DNA of 64,000 nucleotides from Alicyclobacillus shizuokensis NBRC 103103 (GCF_001552255.1 NZ_BCQV01000021.1:1-64000); one strand, 5' to 3'; numbered from the stretch's first letter, positions 51,338 through 59,284 are shown. Translations and numbers: made by a program. The notes: generated by a model from the sequence alone, not told the origin.

Positions 51338-51494
51338 GTCAGTCTCCTTTCATGACCCAAGCCCGGACAAGGCGCCAAACGGCCCGGCCGCGAGGGCGGC
51401 TGTTCAGGCCCAGCGGGGAAGGAGACAGAAATGCAGTTGCCCGTGATACGAGCGCTGGATGTGAATGACGGTCAAGATGGAGAGTTACATCCGC

Positions 51495-51655
51495 AATCCG
51501 TCGTAGTCGCCTGCGAGGTTAGCTGACGGGTTCGGCAGCGATGCCGCCTATGGCCGGGCGCGGGCGCGCCCAAAACCAATTCACCCCGAAAATCTGGTTC
51601 CCCCGCTCCCGCATGTTGCGGGATTCGGCCCTTCCGTCCGAGACTGCCTAGGGTC
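51495..51655 (-). promoter_or_regulatory. ydaO/yuaA-type cyclic di-AMP riboswitch upstream of opuC
   Basis: The minus-strand leader has the conserved blocks of the ydaO motif in order: GCCGAATCC, GGGGGAACC, CGGGGTGAAT, CCATAGGCGGC and, most telling, CCGAACCCGTCAGCTAACCTCG followed by AGGCG. These form the two-fold-symmetric c-di-AMP aptamer. An extended -10 lies about 40 bases upstream. The opuCA gene starts about 155 bases downstream. In other Gram-positive bacteria this riboswitch turns osmolyte and K+ uptake or cell-wall genes off when c-di-AMP is high. A possible GC-rich hairpin (51365-51410) could be the expression platform, but it lacks a T-run. Confidence 0.92.
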
Positions 51656-51694
51656 AAAATGGAATTTGGGCTTGGAAAATCCCTGTATGCGTGT

Positions 51695-51703
51695 AGTATA
51701 ACA
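51695..51703 (-). promoter_or_regulatory. Extended -10 promoter of the opuC leader
   Basis: TGTTATACT on the minus strand is an extended -10 (TATACT, 51700-51695). It has no good -35 17 bases upstream. Transcription would start near 51688, ahead of the c-di-AMP riboswitch. Confidence 0.55.
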
Positions 51704-51764
51704 CACTTCGTCGAAGCGTGCCTGTGCGCACAGTCACCGCCCATGGGCTGGCCCGCGGCCCCCT

Positions 51765-52232
51765 TCAATGACCGGACCATGCGCGCAGCACGTTGGTCGT
51801 TTCTCCGGGAGGGAAGATGATATACAACAAAAGAAAAACCATCAAACCGGTGGCCGCTGTGACAAACCAAACACTTACCGTCCACGGCCCAACCCGTTTG
51901 TGACGCCGGAACGACGCGCGAAACGCCAGCACGAGTGTGATGACGCCGAGAATCGCCGCCACGGTGGCGAGAATGGAGTGAGCCTGCAAAAAGACCTGGT
52001 ACGGTGTGCGCCACTGCGCGGGCCCGCCAAACGAGGTGTCGCCGACGACCACCGTCTTGACGACATAGCTGATGAAAAACAAAGCCGCCAGGACCGATCC
52101 GGTCAGCATCAGGCGCCGGTGCGTTTCCCGTCGGCCCTTCCGAATTGCGCGCCAACCAAACGCCATGACGATGGCGCTGGAAATGATGAAGGCCTCATTC
52201 AGCCAAGGCAGAACTTTGTCCACGATGGTCAT
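51765..52232 (-). CDS. DUF420 family membrane protein
   Basis: The 155-residue protein has four hydrophobic segments (about residues 12-30, 40-62, 82-105 and 120-142) separated by short polar loops, matching the DUF420 (YozB) family. It starts MTIVDKVLPWLNEAFIISSAIVMAFGW and contains conserved histidines (ETHRRLML and LQAHSILA) that may bind haem; such proteins occur near cytochrome oxidase assembly genes in Bacillus. ATG 52232 has AAGGAAGG upstream with about 11 bases of spacing; the longer upstream frame to 52481 is rejected. Here it is not next to cytochrome genes, so its role is open. Confidence 0.85.
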   Translation of the reverse strand: MTIVDKVLPWLNEAFIISSAIVMAFGWRAIRKGRRETHRRLMLTGSVLAALFFISYVVKTVVVGDTSFGGPAQWRTPYQVFLQAHSILATVAAILGVITLVLAFRASFRRHKRVGPWTVSVWFVTAATGLMVFLLLYIIFPPGETTNVLRAWSGH

Positions 52233-52432
52233 ATCGCCCGTCGCCTTCCTTCCGCTTGGAACCGCTGACCTCTTCGTGAGCCGAGGCTCTATCGGTTGTC
52301 CCTGGATGGAAAAAGATACTGACCGTATTGTACCAGAGCGCGGGATACCGGAGCTAGGCCGACGGTGGGCGAGCCGAGGAGGGACGAATGAATTTTGGCT
52401 TTTCGCCACATTTCGTGGGCGCGAGGGCTCCA

Positions 52433-52852
52433 TCACATGGGGGCCCGGCCGAGCAGGCGCCGGTGTTCGCGCGCGAAACACCGATCCCGGATGACCTGTA
52501 TGCCAGCGGCGGCCGCCTTTTGTTCAGCTGCTTCGTTGCGGACCCCTGGCTGCAGCCAGAGGGTGCGCACACCCTTGGCAATCGCGTCGTCGACCACTTG
52601 CGGGACGCGGTCGCTGCGCACGAATACGTCCACAATGTCAACGGGGTCCGAAACTGCGGATAAGGACGGCACGCTCTTGTGGCCCAGCACCTCATTCACG
52701 TTGGGGTTTACCGGAATAATTCGGTATCCCTGTGACTGTTGATAGGATGCGACTTCGTAACTAGGACGTGCCGGGTTGTCCGACAATCCCACGACAGCAA
52801 TCGTATGAGCAGAACCCATGATCTGGGTGAGATCGGCATCGCTTACGGTCAC
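52433..52852 (-). CDS. CoA-binding domain protein (YccU type)
   Basis: The 139-residue protein is a stand-alone Rossmann-like CoA-binding domain: TIAVVGLSDNPARPSYEVASYQQSQGYRIIPVNP near residue 17 and LWLQPGVRNEAAEQKAAAAGIQVIRDRCFAREHRR near 98-132. It matches the YccU/YneT family of single-domain CoA-binding proteins. GTG 52852 follows GGGAGGG by 8 bases. The function in cells is not known; the domain is shared with succinyl-CoA synthetase alpha. It is followed on the same strand by the DUF420 gene 200 bases away and preceded by the acyl-CoA synthetase gene. Confidence 0.9.
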   Translation of the reverse strand: MTVSDADLTQIMGSAHTIAVVGLSDNPARPSYEVASYQQSQGYRIIPVNPNVNEVLGHKSVPSLSAVSDPVDIVDVFVRSDRVPQVVDDAIAKGVRTLWLQPGVRNEAAEQKAAAAGIQVIRDRCFAREHRRLLGRAPM

Positions 52853-52918
52853 AGGACAGTCCCTCCCTTGTCGACGATGCGTCGGTTTCCGTTTCAGTAT
52901 GGGCGAAAATCAAGCCCG

Positions 52919-54736
52919 CTACGCATGCGGTGGCAGTGTGGGGCCATCCGAGGCCAGTCGTGGCGCGGACTGGTTGAATTCAGGAAAGACAGGGATGTAA
53001 TCGTCGCCCTCGTACATCGCCTCGATTTGGTCCCTGTACCTATCGTAGACGATGCGGGTGCGAACCTTCAGGGTTGGTGTCAGGTCTCCCGATTCGATGG
53101 TGAAATCCTCCGGCAGCAGGGCAAACCGCTTCGGCTGCTCGAAGTCAGCAAACCCCTGCACGGCCTCGCGGACTTCCTTCTGAAACAGGGATACGACCTC
53201 GGGATGGCGGATCCAGACCTGAGCGGGGCCGGAGATTCCCCTTTTGCGCAAAAATCCCTGCATCGATTCAAAATCGGGAACGATGAGTGCGCTTACAAAT
53301 TTGCGTCTGTCGCCGAGGACCACGGCGCTGGCGATGTGAGGAGCGAGGGAAAGCGCGCTCTCTATCGGCAGCGGAGCGACGTTTTTTCCGGTTGTCAGGA
53401 CGAGAATGTGTTTCTTGCGGTCGATGATGCGGATGTATCCGTCGTCCATCTCCGCGATGTCTCCCGTGTGCAGCCAGCCGTCCTCGTCCAGCGCAGATTT
53501 GGTTTCTTCCGGTTGCCGGTAGTACCCAATCATCACGTTGGGGCCGCGAACCAGCAGTTCCCCATCTTGAGTGATCTTCACTTCGACCCCAGGTATGGGT
53601 TTGCCGACGGTTCCCGGGCGCTGGGCCCCTATCGGGTTGACAGCGATGACCGGAGCCGATTCGGTCATACCATACCCTTCGCAGACGGGAATCCCGGCTT
53701 GCGCATAGAACGAGGCTATCTCCGCGTTGAGCGCGGCGCCGCCGGAAACGATGAGCCGCAACCGTCCGCCGAGAGCTCCTCTGACTTTGCTGAACACCAA
53801 TGTATCGACCAGTCGGTAGGTGATCCCGTTGGTTTTTCCGCTCTTCAGGGTCGCCTGCACCATCTGCCGGACGGGACCGGGAGCCCGGGCCAACTGCTCC
53901 TGTACCTTGGCATAGACCTTCTCCAACAGCCGAGGGACCGTGATCAGGATGGTGGGGCGTACCTCAAGCAGATTTTCCTGAATCTTGTTAATCCCTTCTG
54001 CATACGCGATGGTGCAGCCACTAACCAAGGAAGCAAACTGTCCCACGGTCCGCTCAAAGATGTGCGAGAGGGGGAGGTAGGAGAGGCTGATGTCGTCCAT
54101 CGATACAGGAACCAGGGTGAGGCTGGACTGCACATTGCTGACCAGGTTAGCGTGGGAGAGCATCACGCCTTTCGGCTGTCCGGAGGTGCCTGAAGTGTGC
54201 ACGATGGTTGCCACGCGATCATCCGGAATATCATGGATGTTTGGCAGGGGTTCGCGGCGGGTCGATGGTTTGTCGGCCAGAGCGAGCACTCGCCGAAAGG
54301 AGACGACGCGGTCCCCATGCTCTTCGGATAACGGTTCAATGGTGATGACGCGCTGCAGCACGGGTGGCCCATCCTGCTCGACTTTTTCCAACTGTGCCTT
54401 GTCTTCGACAATCAATAATTGAACATCAGCATTTTCCAGGATGAAACGGACCTGGTTTGCCGGGAGCGTGGGGTAAATGGGGGTAACAACAGCACCGAGG
54501 CGCTGAATTGCGAGGTCGCTGATGGGCCAGGCGGGACGATTGGTGGCGAGCAAGCCTACCTTGTCGTCCGCCTTCACGCCGAGCTGGCGCAGACCGGTGG
54601 CAAACTGCTCGGCGAGGTTCCAGACCTCTTGATAGGTCAGCGCATGCCACTGTCCGTCCCGCTTGTAGCGGAGACACTCTCGGTTCGTAAACTGTTCCAC
54701 CGCGGCGTGCATCAGTTCCAATAGATTCACCGCCAT
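52919..54736 (-). CDS. Long-chain fatty acyl-CoA synthetase (AMP-forming)
   Basis: The 605-residue enzyme belongs to the ANL superfamily, near FadD15/ACSL-type ligases. It has the P-loop TIVHTSGTSGQPKGVMLSH near residue 180, the A5 motif EGYGMTES near 370, the A7 motif HTGDIAEMDDGYIRIIDRKKH near 440 and a catalytic-lysine region GDLTPTLKVRTRIV near 563. It activates fatty acids with ATP and CoA. ATG 54736 has AAGGAA closely upstream. Bacillota with AMP-dependent ligases of this type use them for beta-oxidation or exogenous fatty-acid use, but no fad genes are adjacent here. The chain-length preference is not predictable by eye. Confidence 0.93.
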   Translation of the reverse strand: MAVNLLELMHAAVEQFTNRECLRYKRDGQWHALTYQEVWNLAEQFATGLRQLGVKADDKVGLLATNRPAWPISDLAIQRLGAVVTPIYPTLPANQVRFILENADVQLLIVEDKAQLEKVEQDGPPVLQRVITIEPLSEEHGDRVVSFRRVLALADKPSTRREPLPNIHDIPDDRVATIVHTSGTSGQPKGVMLSHANLVSNVQSSLTLVPVSMDDISLSYLPLSHIFERTVGQFASLVSGCTIAYAEGINKIQENLLEVRPTILITVPRLLEKVYAKVQEQLARAPGPVRQMVQATLKSGKTNGITYRLVDTLVFSKVRGALGGRLRLIVSGGAALNAEIASFYAQAGIPVCEGYGMTESAPVIAVNPIGAQRPGTVGKPIPGVEVKITQDGELLVRGPNVMIGYYRQPEETKSALDEDGWLHTGDIAEMDDGYIRIIDRKKHILVLTTGKNVAPLPIESALSLAPHIASAVVLGDRRKFVSALIVPDFESMQGFLRKRGISGPAQVWIRHPEVVSLFQKEVREAVQGFADFEQPKRFALLPEDFTIESGDLTPTLKVRTRIVYDRYRDQIEAMYEGDDYIPVFPEFNQSAPRLASDGPTLPPHA

Positions 54737-54891
54737 CGACTTCCTTTGCGTGGAATCTATTTCGGTTCTGTCTGCGAGATCAATCGCAACGAGGCTTATC
54801 AAAATGGTACGAAATCACCAGGGCCTTTATGACCTGCCCACTATGAATGAATTCCCCATGCAAATCCGTTTTCCTGCTATGGGACGCGGTG

Positions 54892-55284
54892 TCAAATGCT
54901 TGATTGATCTTTCGACCTGCGATATCCCAAGGCGCGCAGCACCACCTCGTGCAACCCGTATTCGAGCGGCCCCAGGCACACCGCCAATGCCAGCGCCGTC
55001 ACCCAGCCCAGACGATTGCCCGGTGCAAACTGGGCGACCGCCCAGATGATGCCCGTCATGCCGAAAAAGCCAAGCCCCAGTGCGGGCAGGTTGCCGAGGC
55101 GTGGTACGATAGTCAAATCCGCCACCAATCCCACTGCCGTCAATGACAGTACAGTGATAACGGGGACCCAAGCCCGGGTGTAGAGATTGGGCAGCAGCGT
55201 GTCTGCGATTAGGAATATGCTTCCATATCCCAACAGTTTCATCACGGCATTGAACACGGTCCAACTGCGAAACGCGGTTGGCAT
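54892..55284 (-). CDS. DUF2512 (YndM-like) membrane protein
   Basis: The 130-residue protein has four hydrophobic segments and matches the DUF2512 family, with Bacillus YndM as example. It contains LLPNLYTRAWVPVITVLSLTAVGLVADLTIVPRLGNLPALGLGFFGMTG (four segments with Pro/Gly turns), which is typical of the family. ATG 55284 has GAGGAGGG with 6-base spacing; the longer upstream frame is rejected. It is divergent from the CotF-like coat protein gene. Its function is unknown; family members are mainly found in spore formers. Confidence 0.82.
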   Translation of the reverse strand: MPTAFRSWTVFNAVMKLLGYGSIFLIADTLLPNLYTRAWVPVITVLSLTAVGLVADLTIVPRLGNLPALGLGFFGMTGIIWAVAQFAPGNRLGWVTALALAVCLGPLEYGLHEVVLRALGYRRSKDQSSI

Positions 55285-55450
55285 ACTGCTCCCTCCTCGT
55301 TTGTCAGCATGCCTGGAGTGTACCCGTTTGATGGCAAGGATAAGCTCCGCTTTGGCGGCTGACACTAGGAACGGTCGGCCGCCGGGTGACCGGCGGGGCC
55401 AAGCGTCGAGGCGGTTGCCACGGCGCCACCAGGGCAAAGGGGGAAAGCGT

Positions 55451-56005
55451 ATGCCGCTGCAGGGACATGAGGCGTTTGATCTCAATGAATTGCTATTGAG
55501 CTGTGTGAACAGCATCAACTGCATGGGCTTTTTCAAGAACCACGCGACCGATGCGCAGCTCAAGCGGATGCTGGAGAAGCACATGGACGCTCATATCAGG
55601 GACTACAACATGAAGGTCGAGTGGGCGACGAAGCAGCAGTGCAACCAAACGTTGTCGGTACCGGCCATGCCGGCCAAAATGACGCAGGCACAGCCGCCAA
55701 CGCCGCAGCCGGTAACCCCAAAACCCGACGCCTCAAATCTGGACGACCGGGCGATTGCCACCTCATACCTGCTGACGCTAAAACGGGCGGGCCGGGAATA
55801 CGCCTGGGCGGCTTTTGAGATGAGCGATCCGCAGCTGCGCCAGTTCCTCGAAGACGCGTTTCGCATGAGTTCGCGCCATGCCCTTGAGGTATCGCAGTGG
55901 ATGACGCAAAAGGGGTATTATCCGACGGAAGCAGCTAGCAACACGTATCTGCTTCAGCTGGCGAAGATCTACCAACCGGTGCACGAGATGGCGGGCGTAC
56001 ACTAA
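55451..56005 (+). CDS. CotF-like spore coat protein
   Basis: The 184-residue protein shows the coat protein F (DUF, Coat_F) pattern in its C-terminal part: DDRAIATSYLLTLKRAGREYAWAAFEMSDPQLRQFLEDAF, followed by a helical SRHALEVSQWMTQKGYYPTEAAS, the YxP-type motif of the family. The N-terminal 60 residues also form helices with Cys-containing SCVNSINCMGF. A proline-rich linker (about 75-100) joins the two. ATG 55451 has AAGGGGG 7 bases upstream. It ends in a strong terminator. It fits the spore coat or a coat-associated protein; the location is inferred from the family. Confidence 0.86.
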   Translation: MPLQGHEAFDLNELLLSCVNSINCMGFFKNHATDAQLKRMLEKHMDAHIRDYNMKVEWATKQQCNQTLSVPAMPAKMTQAQPPTPQPVTPKPDASNLDDRAIATSYLLTLKRAGREYAWAAFEMSDPQLRQFLEDAFRMSSRHALEVSQWMTQKGYYPTEAASNTYLLQLAKIYQPVHEMAGVH

Positions 56006-56020
56006 GCTCGTCGACGGACA

Positions 56021-56055
56021 AATCACCCCTCCGCCGGGCAGGTGGAGGGGTGATT
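56021..56055. terminator. Terminator after the CotF-like gene
   Basis: AATCACCCCTCC (56021-56032) pairs perfectly with GGAGGGGTGATT (56044-56055) over 12 bp with an 11-base loop. T-rich sequence follows (GCCGTTTCATTCTTT). It may also serve the convergent small gene. Confidence 0.8.
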
Positions 56056-56061
56056 GCCGTT

Positions 56062-56334
56062 TCATTCTTTCATCTTGTCTGCGCGGGCTCTGTCCAAATC
56101 CATCTCAGCCGTTTGCAGGCGTTCCTTGGTTTCTTCCACGGCCTGCCACGTCTCGCTCCCTTCTGCTTGAGCGGCGGCCCGCCAAGCCTTGTCGAGCGCG
56201 TTGTCCGCTTGCTCAATCATCCGCCGGCTGGAGTAAGACAATGCCTGATCCACCGCGCGGCGAGCTTTGTCGGCGGAATCCTGCGCTTGCGCCAACGGAC
56301 TCTGGGCTTGCAAACTGGTCGAGTCGTGTGCCAC
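56062..56334 (-). CDS. Small coiled-coil protein, unknown
   Basis: The 90-residue protein is highly charged and alanine-rich with a heptad-like pattern (AQDSADKARRAVDQALSYSSRRMIEQADNALDKAWRAAAQ), so it is probably helical. There is no signal or membrane segment. GTG 56334 follows GAGGAGGA with 6-7 bases of spacing. It lies after the TPM-domain gene on the same strand. I recognise no family; it resembles small DUF-type spore or stress proteins only in composition. Translation is likely because of the ribosome site and codon use, but the function is unknown. Confidence 0.6.
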   Translation of the reverse strand: MAHDSTSLQAQSPLAQAQDSADKARRAVDQALSYSSRRMIEQADNALDKAWRAAAQAEGSETWQAVEETKERLQTAEMDLDRARADKMKE

Positions 56335-56420
56335 ACTTGTTCCTCCTCACGTCTTAACTGTCACCCGCTAGTATGGACGTGATGTGTGGCTTTCTTCCAC
56401 AAACGCTTAGACGGGCTCGA

Positions 56421-57671
56421 CTACCAGTCGGATCCACCGCCGCTGGTATCGCCTCCGCCACCCCAATCTGACCCGCCGCCCCAATCTGACCCGCCGCCCC
56501 AATCCGATCCGCCCGCGTCCACGCCACCGTCCCAGCCGCCGTTGTCGCCAGCAAATCCGTCTGGCCGCCGGTCGTCATTCAAGATGGCCTCTGCCATCTC
56601 CAGTCCAATCATGGTCTCCAGGAACGACGGACCGGATCTGTCCACGATGACGGTGGTCGGCTCTGTCGAACGGATGGTCCGGTGCGTGTCCCTATCCGGA
56701 CGCTCGTAGGGTTCATCATCCCCCCAACCGTCACGCGCGAAGCGGGGAGGGGGCAGTGGTTTATCCGGGTCCAGGGTGGCCCTGCGGTCGGCTGTCGCGT
56801 CTGCAGACGCCGTTTCACCCAGTACATACCGGCGGAGACGGCGCGCTTCGGCTTCAATCTGGTCCACCTGCAAGACGCCCAGTCCCGGACGCGCCAGTTG
56901 CCGACGCAGCTCATTGAGCTGAGGTAGGGCTTGGGCGATTCGCCCCCGTTCGGTCACAAGCTGCTCGCGCCTTTCGCCGTCTGCAAACGGGAGCTCATCC
57001 TGTAGCCGTCGCTCTCGTTCGATGCACAAGCTGAGAACGTCTGTCAACTCCCGCTCTGCAGCGTCTACACGTTTGCGCATTTGCAGTCGCCGGCGACGGC
57101 GCGAGAGGGTAATGAGCGCGCCGAGGATGCCTGCGACCACCGCGGCGGCGACTATAAGGTACGGCAGGATGACCTGCGACCGGGGCTTGAGAGCGCTCAG
57201 CGCAGCTGCCGTTTTCTCCACCGCCGCCACGTAATTCCCGGAGCGGGCGTCCGGCACGAAGTAATGGTCGGTCAGAGCGCGGTACTTGTCGGCCACGGTC
57301 GCCCCGGGTTCGCGGCTGCGAATGATGTTGTCCACCGGAGAACCGCGCTCGGCGACAATCTCCACCCGTCTATCGGCCGCATCAATGGCAATTAAGACAT
57401 CATTGCCACCCATGCCCCAAGCGCTGAACACCTGGTCGGCCAAGGCTGTGAAGTTTTCGTTGTGCGGGACGGTCAGCACATAAAAGTGGTAGCGACTGTC
57501 GGCCGCCAATCGCTGTTCCAGCTGCGAGACCTGAGCGCTGGTGAAGAGGTGGGCGTCATCGGTGACGATGCCCTCCTTGGCCGGCAGTTCAGGCGCCGCC
57601 CAGGCTGTCTGAACCCAGCACAGAACCGCTGTCAAAGCGGCCAGGACGCCACCGGCCAGGCGGGCTTTCAT
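56421..57671 (-). CDS. TPM-domain (YgcG-type) secreted/membrane protein with Gly-Ser-Asp-Trp repeats
   Basis: The 416-residue protein has a signal peptide (cleavage after TAWA, about residue 25), a TPM domain (EGIVTDDAHLFTSAQVSQLEQRLA..., about 30-160) facing outward, a membrane helix (about 165-188), a cytosolic helical segment rich in Arg/Glu/Gln (about 190-290) and a Gly/Trp/Asp-rich tail. The last 30 residues repeat GGGSDW, coded by tandem 18-bp repeats. ATG 57671 overlaps the pspA-type stop as ATGA, so the two are translationally coupled. Related TPM proteins occur with PspA/IM30-like partners and may help in membrane protein quality control. Confidence 0.85.
   Translation of the reverse strand: MKARLAGGVLAALTAVLCWVQTAWAAPELPAKEGIVTDDAHLFTSAQVSQLEQRLAADSRYHFYVLTVPHNENFTALADQVFSAWGMGGNDVLIAIDAADRRVEIVAERGSPVDNIIRSREPGATVADKYRALTDHYFVPDARSGNYVAAVEKTAAALSALKPRSQVILPYLIVAAAVVAGILGALITLSRRRRRLQMRKRVDAAERELTDVLSLCIERERRLQDELPFADGERREQLVTERGRIAQALPQLNELRRQLARPGLGVLQVDQIEAEARRLRRYVLGETASADATADRRATLDPDKPLPPPRFARDGWGDDEPYERPDRDTHRTIRSTEPTTVIVDRSGPSFLETMIGLEMAEAILNDDRRPDGFAGDNGGWDGGVDAGGSDWGGGSDWGGGSDWGGGGDTSGGGSDW
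56461..56514. repeat. Tandem 18-bp repeat in the TPM-protein tail
   Basis: Three 18-bp units (CCCCAATCTGACCCGCCG type) start at 56461, 56479 and 56497; the third differs at a few positions. On the minus strand they code for GGGSDW repeats. Such arrays can change length by slippage. Confidence 0.85.
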
Positions 57672-58342
57672 TGTGCCTTCCCCAGCTTTTGCTTGAGTGC
57701 TGCGAGTTCGTCCTCGACGGCGTGGGACCGCTCATTTTCCATCAACTCGCGGAACGGGTCTTCCTCCTGTTCGGAGAGAGAGCGCGTGGCTTGCGCTTCC
57801 GCCTCCATGCGGTTGACGGCCGCCTCCATACGCTCCAATCCGCGCAGCGCCCTGCCGTCGCCGATACCGCCTACGGTCTGGTTGACTTTCTTCTGCGCCT
57901 TGGCCGCCTCCGCCCGCGCTACCAGCACGTCCCGCTTTGCCTTCATCTCGTCAAACTTTTCCCGCATGTCGCGCAGCCGCTCGTTCAATTCCTCCGTCGT
58001 CGCCCGCGCGGCGTCCAGTTGCGGTTTCAGTTCATCCGCCTGCTGTTGGTATTTATTCTTGTTGACCAGCGCCTTTCGCGCCAGCTCGTCATTACCTTGC
58101 TCCACGGCTCGTTCAGCGTAAGTCTGGTACTTGCCTACCTCATCCAGCAAACTTTGGTACTTCTTTTCCAACGAGATCTTGGTAGCCGTCTGCAGGGACA
58201 CCGCCCGCACCGCGTCTTCAATCTCGTCTTCCATGTCGCGAAGGTATTGGTCGCACATCTTGACCGGGTCTTCTGCCCGATCCAGTGCGGCGTGAATGTT
58301 GGCCAGACCGATTTCCCGAATCCTCTGGAAAATACCAGGCAT
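57668..58342 (-). CDS. PspA/IM30 family protein
   Basis: The 224-residue protein is a long helical PspA/IM30/LiaH-type protein: MPGIFQRIREIGLANIHAALDRAEDPVKMCDQYLRDMEDEIEDAV at the start and a coiled coil through to about residue 220. PspA forms oligomers that protect the inner membrane from stress. ATG 58342 follows GAGGAGG by 7 bases. It heads a two-gene unit with the TPM-domain protein, linked by an ATGA overlap. TATAAT at 58394-58399 (minus strand) is a plausible -10. No liaFSR or pspBC genes are adjacent, so the stress signal is unknown. Confidence 0.9.
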   Translation of the reverse strand: MPGIFQRIREIGLANIHAALDRAEDPVKMCDQYLRDMEDEIEDAVRAVSLQTATKISLEKKYQSLLDEVGKYQTYAERAVEQGNDELARKALVNKNKYQQQADELKPQLDAARATTEELNERLRDMREKFDEMKAKRDVLVARAEAAKAQKKVNQTVGGIGDGRALRGLERMEAAVNRMEAEAQATRSLSEQEEDPFRELMENERSHAVEDELAALKQKLGKAQ

Positions 58343-58393
58343 TCTCGAGCCTCCTCGTTCGTTTGGGCAAAGCCAAATCCGTTTACAGCTTAT

Positions 58394-58399
58394 ATTATA
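58394..58399 (-). promoter_or_regulatory. -10 element of the pspA-type operon
   Basis: A consensus TATAAT on the minus strand lies 52 bases before ATG 58342. No matching -35 is seen 17 bases upstream, and I found no sigma-W signature. Confidence 0.4.
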
Positions 58400-58488
58400 C
58401 ATGACTGCATCGTCGAGGGTGTGGAATTGTCTGTGAACATTGCCGCTTGTGGAGTGGTCAATCTCTGTGCTGGCGTTACAATAAGGTC

Positions 58489-58929
58489 ATGGAAACACAT
58501 CGGCAGCCCACACTGATTGTGTTCTATGACGGATGGTGCGAGCTGTGCCGCCGTGCTGTACGTTTGACCAGGCGGTGGGATTGGCTTGGCCGCATCACCT
58601 TTGCCAATCTGCGCGACGAAGAGGTTGTCGCAGCCTACGGGCTGGACGCAAGCCGCGCCGCAGCAGCGGTGCACGCGTATCGTACGGATCGTGACAAATG
58701 GTATACCGGCGCCCGGGCCATGCTCGAGCTGGCCAAGCGCGTGCCTGTGTATTGGCCTTTCGCCCTGGTCCTGGCCATCGGCATCCGATTGGGCGTTGCG
58801 GCGCCGTTGTACGCCTGGGTGGCGCGAAACCGCCGCATCACACCAATCGGGCACTGTGAAGTCGACACGTGTCGGCTTGCCGATACGCCAACCACCCAGG
58901 CTTCGCTTAATGAAGACCCGCCAAAATGA
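58489..58929 (+). CDS. DCC family thiol-disulfide oxidoreductase-like protein (DUF393)
   Basis: The 146-residue protein has the DCC family hallmark DGWCELC near residue 14 (DxxCxxC) and the conserved GARAMLELAKRVPVYWPFALVLAIG region, which includes a hydrophobic helix. The C-terminal part is basic and short. ATG 58489 is chosen although the ribosome site is weak (AAGG 2 bases before); TTG 58447 is an alternative. TACAAT 58477-58482 lies so close that the message may be nearly leaderless. The family is predicted to be thioredoxin-like; the substrate is unknown. Confidence 0.82.
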   Translation: METHRQPTLIVFYDGWCELCRRAVRLTRRWDWLGRITFANLRDEEVVAAYGLDASRAAAAVHAYRTDRDKWYTGARAMLELAKRVPVYWPFALVLAIGIRLGVAAPLYAWVARNRRITPIGHCEVDTCRLADTPTTQASLNEDPPK

Positions 58930-58987
58930 ACAGACATGGGGCTCGCATCAGCATCCTTCTTCCACTGGGATATCATCATCGGCGCAT

Positions 58988-59021
58988 AAAAAACCACCTT
59001 CCAGCTTGAACTGGAAAGTGG
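58988..59021 (-). terminator. Terminator after tRNA-Pro
   Basis: On the minus strand CCACTTTCCAG (59021-59011) pairs with CTGGAAGGTGG (59004-58994) over 11 bp with one G-T wobble and a 6-base loop, followed by six T residues. It terminates the tRNA transcript. Confidence 0.9.
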
Positions 59022-59084
59022 CCGCAACATCCGAAAAGTGGGCCGACATCGACCACACTCTTTCTCTTGAACCGAACCACGACT

Positions 59085-59160
59085 TGGTCGGAATGACAGG
59101 ACTTGAACCTGCGACCTCACGGTCCCGAACCGTGCGCTCTACCACCTGAGCTACATTCCG
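59085..59160 (-). tRNA. tRNA-Pro (anticodon CGG)
   Basis: The 76-base gene folds into a full cloverleaf on the minus strand. The acceptor is CGGAATG pairing with CATTCCG, followed by A and CCA, so the CCA end is encoded. The D arm starts TAGCTCAGG. The anticodon stem is CACGG/CCGTG with loop TTCGGGA, which gives anticodon CGG (codon CCG). The T arm contains GGTTCAAGTCC. It has its own promoter and terminator, so it is transcribed alone. Confidence 0.95.
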
Positions 59161-59188
59161 TCGCCGCTTGTGCCGTCGGACAGAGGAT

Positions 59189-59217
59189 AATATAGCACGC
59201 TGCAGCTGCTCCGTCAA
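59189..59217 (-). promoter_or_regulatory. Sigma-A promoter of tRNA-Pro
   Basis: TTGACG (59217-59212) and TATATT (59194-59189) are separated by 17 bases on the minus strand. They lie about 30 bases before the tRNA 5' end. Confidence 0.8.
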
Positions 59218-59253
59218 CTGTTGGACGGGGCCAACCGAGAGGCGAACAGACGT

Positions 59254-59284
59254 TTGCCACCTGGCGCCACGCTTCAGGTATAAT
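59254..59284 (+). promoter_or_regulatory. Candidate promoter of pcrA-ligA
   Basis: TATAAT (59279-59284) is a consensus -10; TTGCCA (59254-59259) lies 19 bases upstream, longer than ideal. The first gene begins at 59334. Confidence 0.5.

Noticed and set aside
51472-52155. A 227-codon minus-strand frame across the opuC leader
   Set aside because: It crosses the c-di-AMP riboswitch and the DUF420 gene in another frame and has no ribosome site.
56440-56520. Tandem repeats checked as a possible CRISPR or replication-origin iteron
   Set aside because: The 18-bp units have no spacers and lie inside a coding frame (GGGSDW repeats).
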